Source: Tupaia tana (Eukaryota > Chordata > Mammalia > Scandentia > Tupaiidae). Taken from it: 64,000 bases of DNA. Where the stretch lies: positions 74,868,041-74,932,040 of the forward strand of contig JAKSZU010000009.1 of NCBI GenBank assembly GCA_026018925.1, given 5' to 3'. Below the pieces are notes generated by a model, which did no database searches, was not told the DNA's origin, and was given only the letters and a program-made list of their open reading frames with translations. A program made the translations under genes and the position numbers. Each line of letters starts with the position of its first letter. Within the stretch, counting starts at the first letter, position 1. This document shows positions 10,095 to 22,400 of the stretch, piece after piece.

Positions 10095-13000
10095 GAACGC
10101 CCTCAGTTCATCCACACCACACTCCCACCTTTCGACCCCTGGGCCAGGATCTTCAAGGGAAGACTGCCCCCCAGTAGTTCCAGCCCCGGGATCCCAAGCC
10201 AGACTCCCCTCTTTCAGCCAGGTACATTTTTTTTCCCTTTTTTTTTCCTCTGTCCTGTTACCCACGTCTTTCATTTGTAAATTTTTCTCTTCTGATCAAC
10301 ACATAGGAACGCCCTCAGTTCATTCACACCACACTCCCATTTTTCGACCCCTGGGCCAGGATCTTCGAGGAAGGATTGCCCCCCAGTAGTTCCAGCCCCA
10401 GGACCCCAACCCAGGCTCCCCTCTTTCAGCCAGGAACGCCCTCAGTTCATCTACACCACACTCCCATCTTTCGACCCCTGGGCCAGTATCTTCAAGGGAG
10501 GACTGCCTCCTAGTAGTAACAGCCCCGGGACCCCAAGCCAGACTCCGCTCTTTCAGCCAGGTACATTATTTTCCTTTTTTTTTTCTCTATCATGTTGCCC
10601 ACGTCTTTCATTTGTAAATTTCTCTCTGCTAATCAACACATAGGAACGAACTCAGTTCATCTGCACCACACTCCCATCTTTCGACCACTGGGCCAGGATT
10701 TTCGAGGGAGGACTGCCCCCCAGAAGTTCCAGGCCCCGGACCCCAAGACAGACTCCCCTCTTTCAGCCAGGTACATTTTTTTCCCTTGTTTTTTTCTGTC
10801 TTGTTACCCACGTCTTTCATTTGTAAATTTCTCTCTTCTGATCAACACATAGGAACGCCCTCAGTTCATCCACACCACACTCCCATCTTTCGACCAATGG
10901 GCCAGGATCTTCGAGGGAGGACTGCCACCCAGTAGTTCCAGCCCCGGTACCCCAAGTCAGACTCCCCTCTTTCAGCCAGGTACATTTTTTTCCCTTTCTT
11001 TTTTTCTCTGACTAGTTACACACGTCTTTCATTTGTAAATTTCTCTCTTCTGATCAACACATAGGAACGACCTAAGTTCATCCACACCAGATTCCCATCT
11101 TTTGACGACTGGGCCAGGGTCTTCGAGGGAGGACTGCCCCCCAGTAGTTCCATCCCTGGGACCCCAATCCAGACTCCCCTCTTTTAGCCAGGTATATTTT
11201 TTTCCCTTTTTTTTTCTCTGTCTTGTTACCCACGTCTTTCATTTGTAAATTTCTCTCTTCTGATCAACACATAGGAACGCCCTCAGTTCATCCACACCAC
11301 ACTCCCATCTTTCGACCCCAGGGCCAGGGTCTTCGAGGGAGGACGGCCCCCCAGTAGTTCCAGCCCTGGGACCCCAAGTCAGACACCCCTCTTTCAGCCA
11401 GGTACGTTTTTTTTACCTTTCTTTTTTCTTTGCATTGTTACCCACGCCTTACATTTGTAAATTTCTCTCTTCTGATCAACACATAGGAGCGTACTCAGTT
11501 CATCCACACCACACTCCCGTCTTTCGACACCTGGGCCAGGGTCTTCCAGGGAGGTCTGCCTCGTAGTAGTACCAGCCCTGGAAGCAAAAGCCAGACTCCC
11601 CTCTTTCAGCCAGGTACATTTTTTTCTCTCTTTTTTTTTTCTCTGTCTTGTTACCCACGCTTTTCATTTGTAAATTTCTCTCTTCTGATCAACACATAGG
11701 AACGCACTCAGTTCATCCGCACCACTATCCCAACTTTCGACCCCAGGGCCAGGGTCTTCGAGGGAGGACTGCCCCCCATAGTTCCAGCCACAGGACCCCA
11801 AGCCAGACTCCCCTCTTTCAGCCAGGTACATTTCTTTCCCTTTTTTTTTTCATTGTCTTGTTACTCACGTCTTTCATTTGTAAATTTCTCTCTTCTGATC
11901 AACACATAGGAACGCCCTTAGTTCATCCACACCACACTCCCATCTTTCACCCATGGGACAGGGTCTTCAAGGGAGGACTGCCCCACAGTAGTTAACAGCC
12001 CCGGGACCCCAAGCCAGACTCCACTCTTTTAGCCAGGTACATTTTTTTTCCCTTTCTTTTTTCTCTGTCTTGTTACCCACGCCTTTCATTTGTATATTTC
12101 TCTCTTCTGATGAACACATAGAAATGCCCTCAGTTCATCCACACCACACTCCCACTTTTCGACCTCTGGGAGAGGGTCTTCGAGGGAGGACTGACCCCCA
12201 GTAGTTCCAGCCCCAGGCACCCAAGCCAGACTCCTCTCTTTCAGCCAAGTACATTTTTTTCCCTTTTTCTTTCCTCTGACTTCTCACCCACGCCTTTCAT
12301 TTGTAAATTTCTCTCTTCTGATCAACACATAGGAACCTCCTTAGTTCATCCACACCACACTCCCATCTTCCAACCCCAAGGCCAGGGTCTTCGAGGGAGG
12401 ACTGCCCCCCAGTAGTTCCAGCCCCGGAACCCCAAGCCAGACTACCCTCTTTCAGCCAGGTACATTTTTTTCCTTTATTTTTTTCTCTGTCTTGTTACCC
12501 ACACCTTTCATTTGTAAATTTCTCTCTTCTGATCAACATATAGGAATGCCCTACGTTCATCCGCACCACACTCCCATCTTTCAACCCCTGTGCCAGGAAT
12601 TTTGAGGGAGGACTGCCCCCCAGTAGTTCCAGCCCCGGGACCCCAAGCCAGACACCCCTGTTTCAGCCAGGTACATTTTTTTTCCTTTTTTTTTTCTCTA
12701 TCTTGTTACCCAGGCCTTTCATTTGTAAATTTTTCTCTTCTGATCAACACATAGGAAAGCCCTCAGTTCATCCCCAATATACTCCCATCTTTCGACCCCT
12801 GGGTCAGGGTCTTCGAGGGAGGACTGCCCCTGAGAAGTTCCAGCCCCGGGACCCTAAGCCAGACTCCCCTCTTTCAGCCAGGTACATTTTTTTTCCTTTT
12901 TTTTTTTTCTCTGTCTTGTTACCCACGCCTTTCATTTGTTAATTTCATTCTTCTGATCAACACATAGGAACGCCCTCAGTTCATCCACACCACACTCCCA

Positions 13001-13130
13001 TCTTTTGACCCCTGGGCCAGGGTCTTCGATGGAGGACTGCCCCCCCAGTAGTTACAGCCCCAGGACCTCAAGACAGACTGCCCTCTTTCAGCCAGGTACA
13101 TTTTTTTCCCTTTTTTTTTCTCTGTCTTGT

Positions 13131-13406
13131 TTTTTTTTTTTTTTTTTGGAGAGGTTTTTTTTTTCACTATAGGGCGCGTGTGCTCGCCAGACAGACAGAG
13201 AGAGACATAGAGACAGAAAGCGAGAAATCACCCCCCAGGAGGGATGGTCACGCCACAATCCCTTCTCCTCCATTCTCCTCTCAGGATCTTGGGCACGCAC
13301 GCACATGCGCCCGGCGTGAGTTGTAAGCCACTGGGTCCGGGACGCGAACCACGGTCGACTACGTGGGAGTCCAGCAACATAGCCATTACGCTAACTGCTG
13401 GTTCCC
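13131..13406 (-). mobile_element. tRNA-derived SINE inserted in the tandem array
   Basis: Antisense long-form SINE (T run, GGAGAGG, then CACTATAGGGCGCGTGTGC, to CTAACTGCTGGTTCCC). It is flanked by a perfect 12-bp duplication of linker sequence TCTCTGTCTTGT at 13119-13130 and 13407-13418. It is the only foreign insertion I see in the 26-kb array. Confidence 0.95.
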
Positions 13407-16400
13407 TCTCTGTCTTGTTACACACGTTATTCCTTTGCAAATTTCTCCCTTCTGATCAACACATAGGAATGCCCTCAGTTCATCCACACCTTACTGCCAT
13501 CTTTCGACCCCTGGGCCATGGTCTTCGAGGGAGGACTGCCCCCCAGTAGTTCCAGTCCCGGAATCCCAAGCCAGACTACCCTCTTTCAGCCAGGTACATT
13601 TTTTTTCCTTTATTTTTTTCTCTGTCTTGTTATCCACGCCTTTCATTTGTAAATTTCTCTCTTCTGATCAACATATAGGAATGCCCTAAGTTCATCTGCA
13701 CCACACTCCCATCTTTCAACCCCTGTGCCAGGAATTTCGAGGGAGGATTGCCCCCCAGTAGTTCCAGCCCCGGGACCCCAAGCCAGATTCCCCTCTTTTA
13801 GCCAGGTACATTTTTACATTTTTGTTTTTTCTCTGTCTTCTTACACATGCCTTTCATTTCTAAATTTCTCTCTTCTGATCAACACATAGGAACCCCCTCA
13901 GTTCATCCACACCACATTCCCATCTTTCGACCCCTGGGCCAGGGTGTTCGAGGGAGGACTGCCCCCCAGTAGTTCCAGCCCCGGGACCCCTAGCCAGACT
14001 CCCCTCTTTCAGCCCGGTACATTTTTTTCCATTTTTTTTTCTCTGTCTTGTTACCCACGCCTTTCATTTGTAAATTTCTTTCTTCTGATCAACTCATAGG
14101 AATGCCCTCAGTTCATCCACACCACACTCCCATCTTTCAACCCCGGGGCCAGGATCATCGAGGGAGGAATTCCCCCCAGTGTTTCCAGCCCCGGATCCCC
14201 AAGCCAGAGTCCCCTCTTTCTGCCAGATACATTTTCTTCCATTTCTTTTTCTCAGTCTTGTTACCCAAGTCTTTCATTTGTAAATTTCTTTCTTCTAACA
14301 ACACATAGGAACGCCCTAAGTTCATGAACACCACACTCCCATCTTTCGACCCCTGGGCCAGGGTCTTCCAGGGAGGACTGCCCCCCAGTAGTTCCAGCCC
14401 CGGGACCCCAAGCCAGACACCCCTGTTTCAGCCAGGTACATTTTTTTCCTTTTTTTTTTTTCTCTATCTTGTTACCCAGGCCTTTCATGTCTAAATTTTT
14501 CTCTTCTGATCAACACATAGGAACACCCTCAGTTCATCCCCAATATACTCACATCTTTCGACCCCTGGGCCAGGGTCTTCGAGGAAGGACTGCCCCTGAG
14601 AAGTTCCAGCCCCGGGACCCTAAGCCAGACTCCCCTCTTTCAGCCAGATACATTTTTTTCCTTTTATTTTTTCTCTGTCTTGTTACCCACGCCTTTCATT
14701 TGTTAATTTCGCTCTTCTGATCAACACATAGGAATGCCCTCAGTTCATCCACACCACACTCCCATCTTTTGACCCCTGGGCCAGGGTCTTCAATGGAGGA
14801 CTGCCCCCCAGTAGTTACAGCCCCAGGACCTAAAGACAGACTGCCCTCTTTCAGCCAGGTACATTTTTTTCCCTTTTTTTCCTCTGTCTTGTTACCCACG
14901 CCTTTCATTTGTAAATTTCTCTCTTATTATCAACACATAGGAACGCCCTCAGTTCATCCCCAAAATACTCCCGATTATCGACCCCCTTGGCCAAGGTCTT
15001 CGAGGGAGGACTGCCCCCGAGAAGTTCCAGCCCCGGGACCCTAAGCAAGACTCCCCTCTATCAGCCAGGTACATTTTTTTCCCTTTTTTTTTCTCTGTCT
15101 TGTTACCCACGCCTTTCATTTGTAAATTTCTCTCTTCTGATCAACACATAGGAACGCCCTCAGTTCTTCCCCAAAATACTCCCGTTTTCCGACCCCTTGG
15201 CCAGGGTCTTCGAGGGAGGACTGCCCCCGAGAATTTCCAGCTCCGGGACCCTAAGCAAGACTCCCCTCTTTCAGCCAGGTACATTTTTATCCGTTTTTTT
15301 TTTTTTTTTTTTTTCTCTCTCTTGTTACAAACGCCTTTCTTTTATAAATTTCCCTCTTCTGACTAACACATAGGAACGCCCTCAGTTCATCCACACCACA
15401 CTCCCATCTTTCGACCCCTGGGCCAGGGTCTTCGAGGGAGGACTGTCCCCCAGTAGTTCCAGCCCAGGGACCCCATGCCAGAATCCCCTCTTACAGCCAG
15501 GTTCCTTATTTTTCCTTTTTTTTTTCTCTCTGTCATGTTACCCACGCCTTTCATTAGTAAATTTCTCTCTTCTGATCTACACATAGGATCGCCCTCAGTT
15601 CATGCACACCACACTCCCATCTTTCGACCCCTGGGCCAGGGTCTTCCAGGGAGGACTGCCCCCCAGTAGTTCCAGCCCCGGGACCCCAAGCCAGACACCC
15701 CTGTTTCAGCCAGGTACATTTTTTTTCCTTTTTCTTCTCTGTCTTGTTACCCAGACCTTTCATTTGTAAATTTTTCTCTTCTGATCAACACATAGGAACG
15801 CCCTCAGTTCATCCCCAATATACTCCCATCTTTCGACCCCTGAGCCAGGGTCTTCGAGGGAGGACTGCCCCCGAGAAGTTCCAGCCCCGCGATCCTAAGC
15901 CAGACTTCCCTCTTTCAGCCAGGTACACTTTTTTCCTTTTTTTTTTTCTCTGTCTTGTTACCCACTCCTTTCATTTGTTAATTTCTCTCTTCTGATCAAC
16001 ACATAGGAACACCCTCAGTTCATTCAAACCACACTCCCATTTTTCGACCCCTGGGCCATGGTCTTCGAGGAAGGACTGCATCCCAGTAGTTACAGCCCCG
16101 GGACCTCAAGACAGACATGCCTCTTTCAGCCAGGTACATTTTCTTCCTTTTTTTTTTTTTTCTCTGTCTTGTTACCCACGCCTTTCATTTGTACATATCT
16201 CTCTTATGATCAACACATGGGAACGCCCTCAGTTCATCGACACTGCACTCCCATCTTTCGACCCCTGGGCCAGGGTCTTCGAGGGAGGACTGCCTCCCAG
16301 TACTTCCAGCCCCGGGACCCCAAGCCAGACACCCCTGTTTCAGCCAGGTACATTTTTTTTTTCCTTTTTTTTTTCTCTATCTTGTTACCCAGGCCTTTCA

Positions 16401-19400
16401 TTTGTACATTTTTCTCTTCTGATCAACACATAGGAAAGCCCTCAGTTCATCCCCAATATACTCCCATCTTTCGACCCCTGGGCCAGGGTCTTCGAGGGAG
16501 GACTGCCCCTGAGAAGTTCCAGCCCCGAGACCCTAAGCCAGACTCCCCTCTTTCAGCCAGGTACATTTTTTTCCTTTTTTTTTTTCTCTGTCTTGTTACC
16601 CATGTCTTTCATTTGTAAATTTCTCTCTTCTGATCTACACATGGGAACGCCCTCAGTTCATCCACACTGCACTCCCATCTTTCGACCCCTGGGCCAGGGT
16701 CTTCGAGGGAGGACTGCCTCCCAGTAGTTCCAGCCCTGGGACCCCAAACCAGACACACCTCTTTCAGCCAGGTACATTTTTTTCCCTTTTTTTTTTCTCT
16801 GGCTTGTTACCCACGCCTTTTATTTGTAAATTTCTCTCTTCTGATCAACACATAGGAACGCCCTCATTTCATCCTCACCACACTCACATCTTTCGACCCC
16901 TGGGCCAGGGTCTTCGAGGGAGGACTGTCCCCCAGTAGTTCCAGCCCCGGGACCCCAAGCCAGACTCCCCTCTATCAGACAGGTACATTTTTTTCCCTTT
17001 TGTTTTCCTCTGTCTTGATACCCACGCCTTTCATTTGTAAATTTCTCTCTTCTGATCAACACATAGGAACGCCCTCAGTTCAACCACACTACACTCCCAT
17101 ATTTCGACCCTTGAGTCCAGGTCTTTGAGGGAAGACTGCCCCCCAGTAGTTCCAGCCCCGGGACCCCAAGCCAGACTCCCCTCTTTCAGCCAGGTAAAAT
17201 TATTTCCCTTTTATTTTTCTCTGTCTTGTTACCCACGTCTTTCATTTGTAAATTTCTCTCTTTTGATCAACACATAGGAACGCCCGCAGTTCATCCACAC
17301 CACACTCTCATCTTTCGACCCCTGGGCCAGGGTCTTCCTGGGAGGACTGCCCCGCAGTAGTTCCAACCCCGGGATCCCAAGCCTGACTCCCCTCTTTTGG
17401 CCAGGTACATTTTTTTCCCTTTTTTCTTTTCTCTCTCTTGTTACCCATGCCTTTCATTTGTCAATTTCTCTCTTCTGATCAACACATAGGAATGCCCTCA
17501 GTTAATCCACACCACACTCCCATCTTTCGACCCCTGGGTCAGGATCTTCGAGCGAGGAATGATCCGTGTAAGTTCCAGCCCCGGGACCCCAAGCCAGACT
17601 CCCCTATTTCAGCCAGGTACATTTTTTCCCTTTTTTTTTTCTCTGTCTTGTTACACACGCCTTTCATTTATAAATTTCTCTCTTCTGATCATCACATATG
17701 AATGGCCTCAGTCATTCCACACCACACTCCCATCTTTAGACCACAGGGCCAGGGTCTTTGAGGGAGGACTGCCCCCCAGTAGTTCCAGGCAAAGGACCCA
17801 AAGCCAGACACCCCTCTTTAGGCCAGGTATATTTTTTTCCATTTTTTTTTTCTCAGTCTTGTTACCCACACCTTTCATTTGTAAATTTCTCTCTTATGAT
17901 CAACACATAGGAACGACCTCCGTTCATCCCCAAAACACTCCCATCTTTCAACCTTTGGGCCAGGGTCTTCGAGGAGGAATGCCCCCCCAGTCGTTCCAGC
18001 CCCGGGACCCCAAGCCAGACTTCCCTCTTTCAGCCAGGTACATTTTTTTCCCTTTTTTTTTTTCTCTGTCTTGTTACCCACGCTTTTCATTTGTAAATTT
18101 CTCTCTTCTGATCAACACATAGGAACGCACTCAGTTCATCCGCACCACTATCCCAACTTTCGACCCCAGGGCCAGGGTCTTCGAGGGAGGACTGCCCCCC
18201 ATAGTTCCAGCCACAGGACCCCAAGCCAGACTCCCCTCTTTCAGCCAGGTACATTTCTTTCCCTTTTTTTTTTCATTGTCTTGTTACTCACGTCTTTCAT
18301 TTGTAAATTTCTCTCTTCTGATCAACACATAGGAACGCCCTTAGTTCATCCACACCACACTCCCATCTTTCACCCATGGGACAGGGTCTTCAAGGGAGGA
18401 CTGCCCCACAGTAGTTAACAGCCCCGGGACCCCAAGCCAGACTCCACTCTTTTAGCCAGGTACATTTTTTTTTCCCTTTCTTTTTTCTCTGTCTTGTTAC
18501 CCACGCCTTTCATTTGTATATTTCTCTCTTCTGATGAACACATAGAAATGCCCTCAGTTCATCCACACCACACTCCCATCTTTCGACCCCTGCCCAGGGT
18601 CTTCGAGGGAGGACTGCCCCACAGTAGTTCCAACCCCTGGACCCCAAGCCAGACTAACCTCTTTCAGCCAGGTACATTTTTTTCCCTTTTTTTTTTCTCT
18701 GTCTTGTTACCCACGCCTTTCATTTATAAATTTCTCTCTTCTGATCAACACATAGGAACGCCCTCAGTTCATCCACACTACACTCCCACCTTTCGACCCC
18801 TTGGCCAGGGTCTTCGAGGGAGGACTTCCCCCACAGTAGTTCCAGCCCCAGGACCCCAAGCCAGCCTCCCCTCTTTCAGCCAGGTACATTTCTTATCCTT
18901 TTTTTTTCATTGTCTTGTTACTCACGTCTTTCATTTGTAAATTTCTCTCTTCTGATCAACACATAGGAACGCCCTTAGTTCATCCACACCACACTCCCAT
19001 CTTTCACCCATGGGACAGGGTCTTCAAGGGAGGACTGCCCCACAGTAGTTAACAGCCCCGGGACCCCAAGCCAGACTCCACTCTTTTAGCCAGGTACATT
19101 TTTTTTCCCTTTCTTTTTTCTCTGTCTTGTTACCCACGCCTTTCATTTGTATATTTCTCTCTTCTGATGAACACATAGAAATGCCCTCAGTTCATCCACA
19201 CCACACTCCCACTTTTCGACCTCTGGGAGAGGGTCTTCGAGGGAGGACTGACCCCCAGTAGTTCCAGCCCCAGGCACCCAAGCCAGACTCCTCTCTTTCA
19301 GCCAAGTACATTTTTTTCCCTTTTTCTTTCCTCTGACTTCTCACCCACGCCTTTCATTTATAAATTTCACTCTTCTGATCAACACATAGGAACATCCTTA

Positions 19401-22400
19401 GTTCATCCACACCACACTCCCATCTTCCAACCCCAAGGCCAGGGTCTTCGAGGGAGGACTGCCCCCCAGTAGTTCCAGCCCCGGAACCCCAAGCCAGACT
19501 ACCCTCTTTCAGCCAGGTACATTTTTTTCCTTTATTTTTTTCTCTGTCTTGTTACCCACGCCTTTCATTTGTAAATTTCTCTCTTCTGATCAACATATAG
19601 GAATGCCCTATGTTCATCCGCACCACACTCCTATCTTTCAACCCCTGTGCCAGGAATTTCGAGGGAGGACTGCCCCCCAGTAGTTCCAGCCCCGGGACCC
19701 CAAGCCAGACTCCCCTCTATCAGACAGGTACATTTTTTTCCCTTTTGTTTTCCTCTGTCTTGATACCCACGCCTTTCATTTGTAAATTTCTCTCTTCTGA
19801 TCAACACATAGGAACGCCCTCAGTTCAACCACACTACTCTCCCATATTTCGACCCTTGAGTCCAGGTCTTTGAGGGAAGACTGCCCCCCAGTAGTTCCAG
19901 CCCCGGGACCCCAAGCCAGACTCCCCTCTTTCAGCCAGGTAAAATTATTTCCCTTTTATTTTTCTCTGTCTTGTTACCCATGTCTTTCATTTGTAAATTT
20001 CTCTCTTCTGATCAACACATAGGAACGCCCGCAGTTCATCCACACCACACTCCCATCTTTCGACCCCTGGGCCAGGGTCTTCCTGGGAGGACTGCCCCGC
20101 AGTAGTTCCAACGCCGGGATCCCAAGCCTGACTCCCCTCTTTCGGCCAGGTACATTTTTTTCCCTTTTTTCTTTTCTCTCTCTTGTTACCCACGCCTTTC
20201 ATTTGTCAATTTCTCTCTTCTGATCAACACATTGGAACGCCCTCAGTTAATCCACACCACACTCCCATCTTTTGACCCCTGGGTCAGGATCTTCGAGCGA
20301 GGAATGATCCGTGTAAGTTCCAGCCCCGGGACCCCAAGCCAGACTCTCCTATTTCAGCCAGGTACATTTTTTTCCCTTTTTTTTTTCTCTGTCTTGTTAC
20401 ACACGCCTTTCATTTGTAAATTTCTCTCTTCTGATCATCACATATGAACGGCCTCAGTCATTCCACATCACACTCCCATCTTTAGACCACAGGGCCAGGG
20501 TCTTCGAGGGAGGACTGCCCCCCAGTAGTTCCAGGCAAGGGACCCAAAGCCAGACACCCCTCTTTCAGCCAGGAATATTTTTTTCCATTATTTTTCTCAG
20601 TCTTGTTACCCACACCTTTCATTTGTAAATTTCTCTCTTAGGATCAACACATAGGAAAGACCTCCGTTCATCCCACAACACTCCCATCTTTCAACCTTTG
20701 GGCCAGGGTCTTCGAGGAGGAATGCCCCCCCAGTCGTTCCAGCCCCGGGACCTCAAGCCAGACTTCCCTCTTTCAGCCAGGTACATTTTTTTCCCTTTTT
20801 TTTTTCCTCTGTATTGTTACCCACACATCTCATTTGTAAATTTCTCTCTTCTGATCAACACATAGGAATGCCCTCAGTTCATCCACACCACACTCCCATC
20901 TTTCAACCTCTGGGCCAGGGTCTTCAAGGGAGGACTGCCCCCCTGGAGTTCCTGCCCCGGACCCCAATCCAGACTCCCCTCTTTCAGCCAGGTACATTTT
21001 TTTCCCTTTTTTTTCTCTGTCTTTTTACCCACGCCTTTCATTTGTAAATTTCTATCTTCTGATCAACACATAGGAACGTCCTCAGTTCATCCCCACCACA
21101 CTCCCATCTTTCGACCCCAGGGACAGGGTCTTCGAGGGAGGATTGCCCCCCAGTAGTTCCAGCCCCGGGACACAAAGACAGACTCCCCTCTTTCAGCCAG
21201 GTACATTTATTTCCCTTTTTTTTTTCTCTATCTTGATACCCACCCCTTTCATTAGTAAATTTCTCTCTTCTGATCAACACATAGGAACGCCCTCAGTTCA
21301 TCCACAACACACTCGAATCTTTCGACCCCTTGTCCTGGATCTTTGTGGGAGAACAGCTCCCCAGTAGTTCCAGCCCCGGAACCCAAAGCCAGACTCCCCT
21401 CTTTCAGCCAGGTTCAAGTTTTTCCCTTTCTTTTTCTCTGTCTGTTACCCACGTCTTTCATTTGTAAATTTCTCTCTTCTGATTAACACATAGGAACGCC
21501 CTCAGTTCATCCACACCACACTCCCATCTTTCGAGCCCTGGGCCAGGATCTTCGAGCGAGGACTGATCCCCAGAAGTTCCAGCCCCGGGACCCCAAGCCA
21601 GACTCCTCTATTTCTGCCAGGTACATTTTTTTCCCTTTTTTTTTCTCTGTCTTGTTACCCACGCCTTTCATTTGTAAATTTCTCTCTTTGGTTCAACACA
21701 TAGGAACGCCCTTATTTCATCCACAACACAATCCCAATTTTCGACCCCTGGGCCAGGGTCTTCCAGGGAGTACTGCCCCCCAGTTTTTCCAGCCTGAGGA
21801 CCCAAAGCCAGACACCCCTCTTTCAGCCAGGTACATTTTTTTTCCCTTTTTTTTTTCTCTGTCTTGTTACCCACGCCTTTCATTTGTAAATTTCTCTCTT
21901 CTGATCAACCCATAGGAAAGCCCTCAGTTCATCCACACCACACCCCCATCTTTCGATCCCTAGGCTAGGGTCTTCTAGGGAGGACTGCCCCCCCAGTAGT
22001 TCCAGCACCGGGATTCCAAGCCAGATTCCCCTCTTTCAGCCAGGTACATTTTTTTCTCTTTTTTTTTTTTTGTCTGTCTTGTTACCCAAGCCTTTCATTT
22101 GTTAATTTCTCTCTTCTGATCAACCGATAGGAACGCCCTCAGTTCATCCACACCACACTCCCATATTTCGACCCGTGGGCCAGGTTCTTCGAGGGAGGAC
22201 TGCCCCCAGTAGTTCCAGCCCTGGGACCCCAAGCCTGACTCCCCTCTTTCAGCCAGGTACATTTTTTTCGCTTTTTTTTTTCTCTGTCTTGTTACCCACG
22301 CCTTTCATTTGTAAATTTCTCTCTTCTGATCAACACATATGAACGCCCACAGTTCATCCACACCACACTCCCATCTTTTGAACCCTGGTCCAGGGTTTTC

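Noticed and set aside
9392-10177. 261-residue plus-strand open frame across SINE and monomers
   Set aside because: It runs from an antisense SINE into tandem repeat, has no domain, and its repeated part simply follows the unit period. Not a gene.
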